A stretch of 32,092 nucleotides of DNA from Neelides folsomi (lineage: Eukaryota; Arthropoda; Collembola; Neelipleona; Neelidae), in assembly GCA_034687125.1 (NCBI GenBank), contig JAQGBZ010000562.1, forward strand, positions 1 to 32,092, written 5' to 3'. The translations under genes and the position numbers were made by a program. This document shows positions 20,781-31,947 of the stretch, in pieces (position 1 is the stretch's first letter; every line of letters starts with the position of its first letter). The notes under the pieces were generated by a model, which made no database searches, had not been told where the DNA came from, and was given only the letters and a program-made list of their open reading frames with translations.

Positions 20781-22475
20781 GAGAGACTAAAATAGTTAAC
20801 ATTTAATTGTTAAAATATTTAAATTAATAATTAAATTTTTCTAGTATTAATTTTTAGAATTTTATGAATTTATCCTATATACATACAGATGTAGCTATAC
20901 TAAAAATTTATGAATTAATATTAAATGTTTTAAATTTAATGTGTAACCTTCATTCTTAAAGTTAGGTTTGGTTAATAAATGGATTAAAATAGAGATTGAT
21001 CAAAATCGAATATAATGTTGATTTAAATGATTTAAAAGAATTATTTTAATGAATTGGGATTGGATAACTTATTGCAATTGTCAGGATTATGAAATGGAAA
21101 TGATGTTCGCAAGTTTGTAATTTGTTCTTTTAAAGCATTTTCCTTTGTTTTCCATTATTCCTTTTTTGACTCTTCATGTCTCATTGTCAATTCGGACATT
21201 TGTGAACTTTTCATCCTTCCTTTGCGTGCGCCCGGAAATGAAATGTTCAATTTATCTGCGAATTTGGATGGAAATCATTTGGCGAATAACCAAAAAACCC
21301 AAAAGGTCCTAAATGAAAACTATGTGGAATGGTTTAGGTTCCAAGTTCCAACAGCTCATGCATTTTGCAGATGCACATTACGAGGTCGTGCTTAAACATT
21401 ATCAAACATTCGGTTAATCCTGACTTGACTTTATGGTTTAAATATTGTAAAAATTATATGGAATATATTAACCAATCGTTATATCAATATGTTAACCATT
21501 AGGGTGGAAAATGCGTTTAATTGAATAACATTATGATATAGGATATTCGTATTCGTATATTATTAAAGTTTGACATTTGGCCAATTGGCATTAAAAACGT
21601 GATATGAAAAGAATGAAAAGATTAAAAAAAGCGATGATTGCGAATTTCCTTATTTTTAATATTTAAAGTGTAGGAAGTTGGATTTTTCTATTGTGATTTC
21701 TAACTCCCCTTTCTTTAGTGGCTTTATTCCAATCCTACTCTTTAATTTAATGAAAAGGATTAATAAATAAATGTAGAACAATGGAATCATTGTAAATCAA
21801 AAAATGTTAAATCATCTAAATGCATTCATCCATTTTTCTAAATGTCAAGTTGAAATTTAAAAATAATTTATATTAAAAGTCCAATCAAAACATCCTCTTT
21901 CATTTATTTGGCCATTTATGAAATTAATGAAAGAGAAAAAAATGATATGCAAAACATACGAGTAATTACATGCTTTAGCAATTTAATTTGACAATGATTT
22001 TTGTTGCATCAGCCAAGGTGAAACTTTTAAATGAATAAATATTCTATTATCCCAACCTAACTCAACAATCCGATCATTTTAATGTAAGATTCATTTTGTA
22101 TAAAGCAATCGCAAAATCAGATAAATGTGTTCAATTATACGCAAAATTACATATTACATATTGTTAAATAATTTGCCAAAGAATAAAAATAGCACTTGAT
22201 TAAACAAATTGTTTATTGGGTAGTTTATTAAATATATAATTTAATAATATTTACTATTATTCACTTCATGTTCATTTCAATTTATGTAACATTAAATTAC
22301 GGCAATAAATATCTTTCATTTAATCCCCTTTAACGACTGGGGGTTAAAAGAATGAAGTCGATAAATGAAATGACCTTTGAATGTTTAATGATGGAACAAA
22401 CGTTGGAGCACGTGTGTGTTGTTGGATGTGAATGGTTAGGTGAAGAATTGAAAAAGAAGGGTTCGACTCCAACAA
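20781..22475. other. Intergenic region, no gene seen
   Basis: This lies upstream of the LEA-like/WAP gene (minus strand) and before the tRNA. It is AT-rich, with a slightly GC-richer patch near 21215-21400 and a weak inverted repeat around 22324-22350 (CCTTTAAC / GGGGTTAAAAG). The minus-strand 5'UTR exon must lie here because an acceptor directly precedes the ATG, but I cannot place it. Confidence 0.4.
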
Positions 22476-22549
22476 GGCCTGTTAACTCAGTTGGTTAGAG
22501 TGCCGTGCTAATAACGCGGAAGTCACAGGTTCGATCCCTGTACAGGCCA
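22476..22549 (+). tRNA. tRNA-Ile(AAT)
   Basis: A complete cloverleaf can be folded by eye. Acceptor GGCCTGT pairs with ACAGGCC plus discriminator A. The D stem is ACTC/GAGT with loop AGTTGGTTA. The anticodon stem CCGTG/CGCGG holds the loop CTAATAA with anticodon AAT. The T stem is ACAGG/CCTGT with loop TTCGATC. There is no intron. The A box lies in the D arm, the B box GGTTCGATCC in the T arm, and a T run (TCTTTTT) right after the gene acts as RNA polymerase III terminator. The A34 would be edited to inosine to read ATT and ATC codons. Confidence 0.96.
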
Positions 22550-22699
22550 ATCTTTTTGATATTTTTTATTATGAATTGTTAACAACAATGTGTGTAATTA
22601 ATTTATAATAATAATAACAGTTAATTTTTTAATAATTAATGACAATCTTTTAATAAGCAATTAAAATTTCCCACAAATGCATTTAAATGTGACAAAATG

Positions 22700-22707
22700 T
22701 ATAAAAG
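22700..22707 (+). promoter_or_regulatory. TATA box, probable ARV1 promoter
   Basis: TATAAAAG is followed by a leader that could end at the donor GTAAGC (about 22873). The acceptor TTATTTCAG at 23112-23114 then opens the exon carrying the ARV1 start codon. This assigns 22550-23151 to promoter, 5'UTR and a 5' intron; nothing else is seen there. Confidence 0.45.
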
Positions 22708-23151
22708 TAAAAGGAGGAAACTTGAGATTTTTATAATGAGGATATTTCGTGCGACTCTTCGTCTTATCTTCAACTTTGCGGCACTCAAGAAGTCAAGAAT
22801 TAAAGAACCGATTTAAATTTAATTGTTCAATTATCTGTCCGTTTAATTGACATCTGCCTTAATCTTCAGATTGTAAGCCTAACTTTATTTGTAATTATTT
22901 TTATGATTTCATTAACTGTCGGACATCTTGACGAGATTTTCGTTAATGAATGTCAGGTGATTTCACTCAATTGCAAATTATGCAATTTCGTATTTCATTT
23001 TGGCAATTATAAGTTTAAGTCTTTAAGTTAAAGTCACTTAAGTTTAAAGTCTTTAAGTTTAAAGTTGCTTTAACGGTGGTGTGGAATTACAATTAAGAAA
23101 TTGCGCTTATTTCAGATCTAAGTTTAAATGAGTTAGGGACAAATTAAAACC

Positions 23152-24279
23152 ATGATGGCCCCTTTACCTTATTATTGCATTAACTGCGGTCACGAAGAAC
23201 CCCAAGTCTACAAGACATACGCCAATGGGGATTTAATCAAAATGCTCAAATGTGTGAGTTTTAACTTAACTCAATGTTTAACTTAACTTAATTAACAATT
23301 CTTAAACATTACTTATAAAAGGACATTTAATTTAATTATATTTGATTATGGTTGTAACTTAAATATGAATTTTGGCTTAATTTTTGTTTTAGTCGAGTTG
23401 TGGGAATTTAATTGACAAATATGTTGAGTATGATAATATCATCATTGCTCTCAATTTGCTACTTCAGAATAAAATGGCTTATCGGCATATTCTATTAAAT
23501 ACAATTTTTGAGGTCAGTGATTTTATTTATTTTAATTCTTATAATCAACATTTTTCAATTATAATTAGATTTGCTAACGCCTTGAAATTTGGTTTAGTTA
23601 AGATAATGCGTTTACTTGTTTAATAAAGTATTTAAATATATTTAATTGTTTTTCTACAGGGCTTCTGGAAACTTGGGATTATTTTCTTATTCTGTGAAGC
23701 TTATTGTTTTTGGTGCTTCCAAAAGGGAGTTGAACAAGAAACGAGTTCGGCCGACTTTTATGAATTGGAAATTAATTTTTATCGAGTTCTTCTTCGGACA
23801 ACTTTCGGTGTTGCGGCTTTTCAAATCTCGATGATTTTCTTATCGTTAATTCGATTCGGGTTTTTAAAAGCTCCGAGCCAATTTAATTATTTCACATTAT
23901 GGAAAGGACTTTGCCTCTGCGGATTCTCTGAAATTTTCGAACTTGTGGCTTTAATTTGGGAATATTCCAACACGGAGTCAAGACCAATCCTCGTCACTTC
24001 TCTTTTCATTCTCTCGAATACAAACAGTTATAGAGGTACCAAATTTTAACATTTAAATTTGATAATTGGCATTTAAAAGAATTGACTTATTATTTTAATA
24101 ATTAACTAACAATTAAATTTTTGATAAATATCGTGTTGTAATTGTGTAATGTAATGTTTTGTCTTTTTGTTTCAGTTATAACTGGAGCTTCCAAATGGTC
24201 CGGATTCCTCACCACCATTGCGAGCTTTGGAATTCAGAAATTATTCTTACAATATTACGATTCGCGATTTCCTTATTAG
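23152..24279 (+). CDS. ARV1: ARV1 sterol/lipid homeostasis protein
   Basis: Four exons, 23152-23253, 23393-23512, 23660-24035 and 24176-24279, join in phase and give 233 aa. ARV1 is an endoplasmic reticulum membrane protein needed for sterol distribution and GPI-anchor precursor handling. The N-terminal ARV1 homology domain is clear: a zinc ribbon C9-x2-C12 ... C34-x2-C37 (YYCINCGHEE, KCSSCGN), then LIDKYVEYDN, LLLQNKMAYRHILLN, which are hallmark family blocks. Three or four hydrophobic segments follow (GIIFLFCEAYCF, VAAFQISMIFLSLI, LWKGLCLCGFSEIFELVAL, SGFLTTIASFGI). The length is near the usual 220-270. An in-frame ATG pair starts the ORF just after a spliced leader. AATAAA at 24304. Unusually compact; no defect seen. 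Confidence 0.92.
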
Positions 24280-24591
24280 ATCCACCTGTTTTGTACTTTT
24301 TTAAATAAATGGAAAGCTTAAGTACAAAATGTTTTATTTATTTTCATTAATAATCCCTTATTACTTATTACATAAATATGCAGCAACAAACTATTCATTA
24401 ACTAAACATAAAAATGATAATTTTAACATTTTTAAATTTTATCACACGGCTTTTTAAATCAATTTGAGAAGTTAACTCAAAAATAATTTAAGGATTTAAT
24501 ATAACCATTCACAATTAAGTAAGGTCCATAATATGAGTTGTAATTAAGCTAATTATTGATGACGAATTGTTTTTTTAATTTTAGATCAACC

Positions 24592-25301
24592 ATGGAGGGA
24601 GAAATTCATGATTTGTTGAAACCATTGAGTTGGTTGATTGGACTTTGGAGCTGCGAAGAAGGAAAAGGAATTTTCCCAAACATTCAGCCCTTTACTTACA
24701 AAGAGACGTTGGAATTTGAAGTTTGCGGAAAGCAGCCAGTAATTGCATACACGGCCAAATCAACTCATCCAGCTAATGGGAATTTGATGCATCTTGAACG
24801 AGGATATCTCAGAGGAAAAGGAAACGACAAATTCAGCTTTATGGTCGCACATAATTTCGGTCAGTCGAGAAAAAACTTTTAAATGTTTATATAATTTTGA
24901 AAATATTCTTAAATCTCAACTAACAAGCTATGTAGATAAATTAGCATTTAATTGGGATTTTTAAAATTAATAAATACGGATTTTTATATTTCAGGGTTAA
25001 CGTCCATTGAGGAAGGAACTTTTGATGGGAAAATCCTCGCCTTCAAATCAACGAATGTTGGGAGAATGGAAAATCCAATTGGATCGGCTGTTTTGGGAGT
25101 AATATATATTTATTTTTATAAACACAACATAAACTATTTATTGTAATTGCATACAATTATTTATTAAATAATTAATTATTATATAAGACTGAACGAGATT
25201 TCGAATTATCCAATGGGGATTTGATTCAAAAGATGCGAATGGCAACGGAGAAATCTCAAATGGCTGATCATCTTTCTGCAACTTATAAGAAAATCGGTTA
25301 A
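24592..25301 (+). CDS. Nitrobindin / THAP4 C-terminal-type heme protein
   Basis: Three exons, 24592-24859, 24995-25098 and 25188-25301, join in phase and give 161 aa. Nitrobindins are ten-stranded beta barrels that bind ferric heme and react with nitric oxide or peroxynitrite; in vertebrates the domain is fused to the THAP4 zinc finger, here it stands alone. Matching blocks are WLIGLWSCEEGKG.FPNIQPF, THPANGNLMHLERGYLR, SIEEGTFDG and, at the end, MADHLSATYKK, whose His (residue 152) aligns with the axial heme ligand in the family. The length equals one complete barrel. The ATG follows an acceptor at 24583-24584, so the leader is spliced. It starts about 310 nt after ARV1 on the same strand. 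AATAAA at 25365. Confidence 0.88.
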
Positions 25302-26778
25302 ATTGAATTTAGCAAAAAAGTTATTCAAGTCAATATTTAACAATTTGTGATGAATTCAAAAAAGAATAAAGTATTATAATTAAATAATCAAATTAAATTA
25401 TTTCTATTATTTGTATGTTAACGTAATGTTCAATATTATAATTTTTCATGAAAATACATAATACATAGATAATAAATTAATATAAAATACATAATAAATA
25501 CACATAGATTGGAAAAGATAAAACTTAAGAATCTCAGGAATAAGGAATGAATAAATGTATAAATGTCCTAATTTTCAATTTCTAATCACTTTCTAATCAA
25601 TTCACTAATCAATTTCTAATTTCTTTCTTTCTCACATGACTTCGATAAGTTGGAAAAATATAATTATACGTAAAATAAAACAATCCCCAACTTATTTCAT
25701 TTAACCTTTAAGGATAAAGCTGATGAGACAAATACTTGTTTTATCAAAAGTTTATTAAATCAAGGTTGAGCACATTCGTTTGTGCTAAAATGCTACATGG
25801 TGAAATTATAATTAAATACGACCTAAATAATAGATAAAAAATAAATATAAATGAAATTACCTAACGAGAAATCAAGAAAAATCTAGGAAAGGGTAGAATG
25901 AGAAAGCTTACTTAGTTTCCATAAGCCCTAACCTTTTGAACTTTAATCATAAACAAGGGAGGAATCTATTCATGAAGTAAAGGGTAATCTTCCTCCCTTC
26001 CTTCCTTATGGAAATCTATAATGAAGTAAAGGAATGGTGCGCGCTGGCTAATTTCGTGCTCCTTTCAAGTTGAAATCCTTGTTAGTTTACCTATTAAGCT
26101 ATTACCATTTCAAATCACATTGAGATAGAGATAATAATAGCAGAGTATTGCAAAAAATGATTATGTATAATTAAAGAGATTTAGAAATTTATACAAAGCT
26201 TCCACTTAATAATTAACAAGAATATCAAAACAAAATTTTTAAGGATCATTTTAATATCGTTTTAATTATTCGTATGTTCACTTATTAACCCGAATGTGAC
26301 CTTCATAATAAATTATTGCTATTAAATGTTAAAAGTAGATAAGGAATTGAGTCGTAACACCCTTTAAACTAACTTGTTTTAAATAAACCGAGTACCCATC
26401 TTGTAGAGAATTGTACCATCTACAATTTGATTGAGTCCGATTTTCATTAAACAAACATAATAATTAATTATTTAAACACAAACTCGGGATTGTTAAAAAA
26501 CAGCATTTTAAACTATGCTGAGTCAGAGCGCAATTATCGTTTAGTTATGTATATAACAAATATATACTTATTAGAAATGAAATTTGTCAATCTAATTGAT
26601 GGACTTACATTGTTGAATAATTACTCTGGTTAATAATTATTAATGATTAAACGCGAGCTTAACTAAATTTAATAGCCACAATAATCACAATCACCAACAT
26701 CTATTTGGTAGGAAAATCGTCAAGTACACTTAGCAGGTTGCGCCCGCAAACAGATCTTTTTCCAAATATGCATATTAT
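25302..26778. other. Intergenic region with nested inverted repeats
   Basis: No gene is seen. After the nitrobindin poly(A) signal come AT-rich repeats of ATACATAATA type (25450-25510). At 25916-26014 two inverted repeats are nested: TTTCCATAAG (25916-25925) with CTTATGGAAA (26005-26014), and inside it GGGAGGAA (25957-25964) with TTCCTCCC (25990-25997). A small CAGCAT/ATGCTG hairpin lies near 26500-26521. The region ends at the TATA box of the NEURL2-like gene. Confidence 0.5.
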
Positions 26779-26786
26779 TATAAAAG
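26779..26786 (+). promoter_or_regulatory. TATA box of the NEURL2-like gene
   Basis: TATAAAAG is followed, about 100 nt on, by the strong donor GTGAGT at 26885. The acceptor TATTTTAG ending at 27235 opens the first coding exon. The leader exon is about 26810-26884; its only short ATG frame ends at once. Confidence 0.5.
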
Positions 26787-27238
26787 TGTTTGAATTGAAG
26801 TAATGCAAAGTATTTGGTTGTTGCTCGGTTAGATATGAAAACAGTGAAGTGTCATCAATAGCCACTACAAACGTTTACTTTAACGTGAGTAAATTTAAAT
26901 GTTTATAATTACCTGTTAAGTTATCTTTACAAATTTTTTTTAATCATGAGTAAAACAATCCTATTATATTATGTAGAAAAATATAACTGTTTCGGCTATT
27001 TCTAGCCTTATATCGTAGAGAAATTAAGAGGTCATAGGTCAGACAGAATAATGCCATCTGACTAAGGCATTTAATCTCAGAATACACACATTTTTACATA
27101 ATCATAATCACCCAAACAATGTTACGAAATAATACCATCTCTAAGGCAAAATCCGCTGCTACAATAACTAAATTACAATAACATATTTATTTGGAAGTTT
27201 ACTATTAATAATTAACTACAATTTAATTATTTTAGAGA

Positions 27239-28159
27239 ATGGAAGTCTTCAGCCGTTTTCATACCCATCACGGGCCAAACATTAATCTTGAATCGGATAA
27301 GACAGTTGCAGTGAGGCATAGCTCGTTCGCGAATGCTCTGACATTCAGCGAAAAACCACTTGAGCCTGGGAAAATCTTTTTGGTCGAGATTGAAAACAAT
27401 GAGCCGGGATGGTCAGGTCATATGGTAATTGGACTCACCCAAATGGACCCAAATTCTTTATCCACACTTCCACTTTATGCACTACCTCTCGTAAGAATCA
27501 AAAATGAAGAATTAACCATTAACTTTAGTTTTAACTTTAAAATGCTAATAATATTTATTTTTTAAGGTGTCGATGTTGGTTATTTCAAATAACCAGAACC
27601 CATAATAATATGTATGAAAAACGCCAACAAAACCTGCAAGTACTTGATAATAATAATTTGGGAAATCAACTACGTTACGGAGAAGATAAAGACGAATCTC
27701 CTAAACGGGATTCAACGCCTGTTGGTTCTCGTATAGGAGTCATGTTCGTCCCAAATTTGCAACAAAACAAGGCCGATATTCATTTTATTATTAATGGAGA
27801 AAATCAAGGCCCGTGCGCTCAAGATATACCTTACCGCGATGCTCCTCTTTACGCTGTCGTTGATGTTTATGGATCTACAAAGAAAGTCAGAGTTTTGCAA
27901 CTTCATGGTATGCATAAGAATTACCCCCATTTTAATTTTTAATTACGCCGTATTTTTTTTATAAGATGTCAAAATGTCAACATATATTTCAAATGTAGTT
28001 ATAAAATAAACATTTTATATTTAAAAAAATTTTATTTTAGAAACGTTGCTTTCACTCAAGAAGCTCTGTCGTGAAGTTATCACTAAATCCATTAAGACTT
28101 CAGGTGTAAACTCGCTTCCGATTCCTAAAGAACTAAAAAACTACTTACTTTTTAAATAG
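27239..28159 (+). CDS. NEURL2-like NHR + SOCS-box protein (frame problem)
   Basis: Coding blocks at 27239-27490, 27567-27907 and 28041-28159 match NEURL2 (Ozz), a substrate adaptor for Cullin-5 E3 ubiquitin ligase. The first block is a Neuralized (NHR) domain: [47 protein letters not shown]. The second continues [11 protein letters not shown], then [41 protein letters not shown]. The third is a SOCS box, [12 protein letters not shown], ending [14 protein letters not shown]. Exons 2 and 3 join cleanly in phase 1. Exons 1 and 2 do not: the only good sites (27491 GTAAGA, TTTAAG before 27567) leave the frame off by one, and the phase-0 reading hits TAA at 27603. This is either a 1-nt sequence error, an unusual junction, or a recently broken gene. 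Poly(A) signal at 28255. Confidence 0.8.
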
Positions 28160-28302
28160 TTGAAGAACCATCATTGGCCAATCACAAAAATATTATGATT
28201 TTGTTTTAACTTTTTAAACAATTGTATAATTAAATCGAAAATTAAGTCTTATAAAATAAAAATTGGAAGTGATATCGGGGAAGCTTAGGCGATATACGTA
28301 AT

Positions 28303-28777
28303 TTAGTTTTTGATTTTAGATTTAGACTATTATTTCAATTCTTATTCCATCAGAGTTTATTTACATTGGCTCTGAATCTTCTATTAATATTATTGATTAT
28401 CTTTTAAAAAAATTTCATGATATTTTTGTAATTAAGAACAAAGCAAAAGACGAGAAATTTTTTCTAAAATATTCTTGGTTGTTTATAAAAGTTATATCGG
28501 ATATTTTTTCAAGAAATATTTATTTCATGAAGGAATTCGGAATTTTTAATTTTTAGAAAAACAATTATTTGGAGAGAGGGAAATGAATTATTTATAAAGA
28601 TTATATAATTAAAAGGAGTTTAATCTCATACACGTACCCTAACATTACAAGTTCAAATGTAAATAGTTTTCCTCTTTAACCATTATATACAACTTTTATA
28701 TTTTATTTCATTACTTATAGCATCCCTTATTATTATAATTGAAACTATATAATGCTAACTTTTCAATAATAATTTAA
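28303..28777 (+). pseudogene. C-terminal fragment of an ionotropic receptor
   Basis: This aligns base for base with about 31470-31947, the last third of the intact receptor: FIYIGSE, then IFVIKNKA, SDIF.RNIYF.KEFGI.NF, YTTFI. Lesions include TAG replacing Trp of the NFWENNY block (about 28556-28558), a further stop in the ERGK region, and TAA shortly before PLYTTF. No 5' part of the gene is present. Downstream (28797-28895) the sequence matches the 3' flank of the inverted left-hand pseudogene rather than that of the intact gene, so these two relics share an older 3' end. Confidence 0.85.
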
Positions 28778-29459
28778 TAAAAAAATTACCAATTTATTAA
28801 TAAAATTTCCACATTAATTGAATTCATTGTGAATAAATGAACCGAAGTGTATTTATTCAAATGTCCGACAATTGGCTTTCGCACTTACAGACATTATATT
28901 CTTAGTTATTTTGATATTTATAATTATAAACAATAAGTTTAAAGCTAAAAACTAGAATTGTTATTCTTCTAGATAATTTATTCTTATTTTAAAAATGTTG
29001 CTTACAAATTAGAATAATTTTTTAGCGTTTTCAAAATTAAGATTGTAAAACATTTTTATGTAGTTGGAGTTTTGTAATTAAGATTAAGCCTTGTATTTTT
29101 CCATTCACAAAATGGAAACAGCAAAGGTAATAAAAAGGTGTGTTTATCCTCCATTTCCTTATGTAATTCTGAAGTTTCTCCATTGCCCTAAATACAGCAA
29201 TAGCAAAACTTTATACATACTAACAATAAGCCATTATTCATTTTCCATTAAAAATCCATTCCACAATCAGCGTAGTATTCACAATTTTCAACAAATTTCA
29301 TCAAATGTTCATTGCCTATGTTTACAATGCTTCACTATTTTAGGCAATAAATATATATTATAAATAATTTAAAATTATCTCCATATATAAAATATTTATG
29401 ATAAATAAACTATATTAAATGACATACTACCCATAAATTAATGACAGAATACTTTTTTC
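28778..29459. other. Spacer between IR copies
   Basis: The left part (to about 28895) is the conserved 3' flank of the receptor fragment. The rest is AT-rich. A 90-codon open frame at 29091 lacks any recognisable feature. Words like TATTGCC and GGCAATA recur around 29180-29350, forming weak inverted repeats. No gene is called. Confidence 0.45.
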
Positions 29460-29802
29460 TATCAGTTATAATTGAAAAAGAACTTAATACAAAGTACTTC
29501 AACTTTAAACATTTCTAAAAATTTCATTTGATATGAATTAATGATGACATTTAAAAATTTTATCATTAAAATAATATATATCTTACCTTATAAATACATA
29601 AACTTCAAGCTCTCATCTTCAAATTAATAATCTAATATTAATAAAGCCATTTCAAATAATAATGATGCAATACTACAAAAATATTAGTCTTATTTTCATA
29701 TAAAATAATCGTTATTGCCTAAACTAATTCATTATAATGTATTAATATATTATGATATTTTATTAATAATTCTATTAAATATTAAATTTATAATTGGTTT
29801 CA

Positions 29803-29810
29803 TATAAAAG
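29803..29810 (+). promoter_or_regulatory. TATA box of the intact receptor
   Basis: TATAAAAG lies 65-72 nt before the ATG at 29875, leaving a leader of about 40 nt with no intron. The same box and flank are kept upstream of the inverted pseudogene. Confidence 0.55.
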
Positions 29811-29874
29811 CCCTTTCAAAAAAATACTAAACGAGCAGATGTCATGAAAATGTTTTTAAATTCTAATTTTTATA

Positions 29875-31947
29875 ATGGGTTTAATTTTAGGTTTTGTTTT
29901 TGTAGTTGTATCACATTTAAATGGCTTGAATTGCTCGATACATTTGGACAAATGGCTACAAAAAAACAATTTTAATAATGTTTCTAAAAATTTTGAACTT
30001 TTCCATCCATGTCTTAACATTTTATTTGGTCAATGGAATAACAACGAAGAAGGTTCAGAACTTTCAAATTTGTATAGAATATATTTAAAATTATTTGGAT
30101 CTCCATTTATTATTCAAACCATTGAAAATAACTTATTTCATAAAGAAGATAATCTTAAAAATTTGAGTTATAATTTGCCTTTATTGTTTGGCCCAAATTC
30201 ATTTTATCAGTTAAAATTCATAATCTCTCGAGCTATATTTTTTATTTTTCCATTTTCAAATGAAATTAATGAAAAAACTCGATTTTTATCTGATAGCATC
30301 CTCGATGTTAGATTTTCACGTTTATATATTAATATTAATCCTTCTATCACGATATTCAGTTTAAAAAAATTAAAGCGCCCTCCAGAAGTATTTTTGTATC
30401 ATTATAATAAGAATTTCAATTATAGTTCAAATTCAATCATTCTTATCTGTGAATCAAATGCACTTCCTTCTATTATAAATGTTTTTTGCCCAACTTGCTT
30501 AGATAAAATTTCCCGTTTTTATGTTGATTATCATCAAACCCTTTTATCTTTACCAAACGATTTGAATATTATAAAATTAAATTTATTTATTAGAAATATA
30601 AATAAAGATTTTAAAAAAGCATCGATAGCAGTAGGAATAGTTAATAATAGTGGTATTATCTATCAAACTTGTAGTAAATTCATTGCTACTGATTTCAAAT
30701 GGTGTGGAACAATAGAAATATTTAAGAAATATAATTTGACTTTTAATTTCAATAATAATGAGAATAGTGATTATTTAGGAGCGTTATTACCCTATAATGT
30801 TTATCTTACTGAATATTTCAAACTATTTTATTCAATTGAAAGTTTTGATAGACTTTCTATTTGTCCGGCTGGAATAAGTGCAGACGCTTTTAATTTTATT
30901 ACGATTGTAAACAAAAATTATTTAAAGTATAATTGGTTAACTCTAATTGAGCCATTTGATACAACAATGTGGATTTTAACTATAATTTCTCCAATAAGTA
31001 TCTGCCTTGTGATAACAATAATCTATATTAAATTACACAAATTGAATTTTAAATCTGTTTTAATTGAAGTAGGAAATTTGTACGCGTTAATTAATTTATC
31101 ATTTTTTGATCAGAGTAAAGGTTTAGCGTTAACAATAATTAAAGATAAAAGTTTTGCTTATTGTGTTGGTTTGTGGTTAATTCTTGTGATGCTTCTTAGT
31201 AATTTATATAAAGGAGGTTTGTTTTCTGATTTATCTACAGAAATTCCTCCAAATGTTCCAAATTCATTTGAACAAATTGCAAATTACAATTATTTAGTTT
31301 TGACCTTGGAAACTTTGCCTTTTGAAAATGATTTTCAAATATCAAGTACGTTCAAAAATTTAATTGAGAATTTACCTTTTCATTCAACTGAAATTTTAAA
31401 TTTATACAATAAAACAGTTTATTTACAACCAAAAGAAAATATACGCTATCGCGATTTAATTAATTTACTGTTAGATTTTAGATTTAAACAAAACTTTTAT
31501 AATGAAACAATTTCATCAAATTTTATTTACATTGGGTCGGAATTTACTATTATTATTATTGATCATCTTTTAAAAACATTTAATGATATTTTTGTAATTA
31601 AGAACAAAGCCATAGACATGAAATTTATTGTAAAACTTCCTTGGTCATTTAATAGAAACTTTATATCTGATATTTTTCCAAGAAACATTTATTTCTTGAA
31701 GGAATTCGGAATTTTAAATTTTTGGGAAAACAATTATTTGGAGAATGCGAAAAGATACATTTATATAGATTATATAATTAAAAGGGATTTAATCTCATAC
31801 ACGCCCCCTAATATTACAAGTTTTAATGTAAATAGTTTTCCTCTTCAACCGTTATATACAACTTTTATATTATATTTTATTTCACTACTTTTCGCTTCCC
31901 TCATTATTATTTTTGAAATATATAAATTGTTTTCAACAATAATTTAA
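29875..31947 (+). CDS. Divergent ionotropic receptor (IR), intronless
   Basis: A single 690-codon exon. IRs are variant ionotropic glutamate receptors used as chemosensory ligand-gated channels in protostome sensory neurons. Visible parts: a signal peptide (about 1-19), a long divergent N-terminal region, the S1 half of the ligand domain (about 299-360, ending NWLTLIEPFDTTMW), the first membrane span (363-386), a weak pore segment (about 400-425), a second span FAYCVGLWLILVMLLSNLY followed by KGGLFSDLSTEIPPNVPNSF (430-465), the S2 half, and a last span YTTFILYFISLLFASLIII (661-680). The order and the TM-Y-x-G-x-L-T/S-P-like block are typical of IRs. The protein is rich in Asn, Ile, Phe and AT-ending codons, unlike its neighbours. 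It looks intact, with a TATA box upstream and AATAAA at 32009. The ligand is unknown. Confidence 0.82.
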   Translation: MGLILGFVFVVVSHLNGLNCSIHLDKWLQKNNFNNVSKNFELFHPCLNILFGQWNNNEEGSELSNLYRIYLKLFGSPFIIQTIENNLFHKEDNLKNLSYNLPLLFGPNSFYQLKFIISRAIFFIFPFSNEINEKTRFLSDSILDVRFSRLYININPSITIFSLKKLKRPPEVFLYHYNKNFNYSSNSIILICESNALPSIINVFCPTCLDKISRFYVDYHQTLLSLPNDLNIIKLNLFIRNINKDFKKASIAVGIVNNSGIIYQTCSKFIATDFKWCGTIEIFKKYNLTFNFNNNENSDYLGALLPYNVYLTEYFKLFYSIESFDRLSICPAGISADAFNFITIVNKNYLKYNWLTLIEPFDTTMWILTIISPISICLVITIIYIKLHKLNFKSVLIEVGNLYALINLSFFDQSKGLALTIIKDKSFAYCVGLWLILVMLLSNLYKGGLFSDLSTEIPPNVPNSFEQIANYNYLVLTLETLPFENDFQISSTFKNLIENLPFHSTEILNLYNKTVYLQPKENIRYRDLINLLLDFRFKQNFYNETISSNFIYIGSEFTIIIIDHLLKTFNDIFVIKNKAIDMKFIVKLPWSFNRNFISDIFPRNIYFLKEFGILNFWENNYLENAKRYIYIDYIIKRDLISYTPPNITSFNVNSFPLQPLYTTFILYFISLLFASLIIIFEIYKLFSTII

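Noticed and set aside
20365..20790. Plus-strand open frame opposite the LEA-like exon
   Set aside because: A mirror of the repetitive Glu/Lys/Phe helix codons; the minus strand has the signal peptide and a spliced, in-phase continuation.
29091..29363. 90-codon open frame between IR copies
   Set aside because: No similarity to the receptor or to any known family; explained by low-complexity AT sequence with recurring TATTGCC words.
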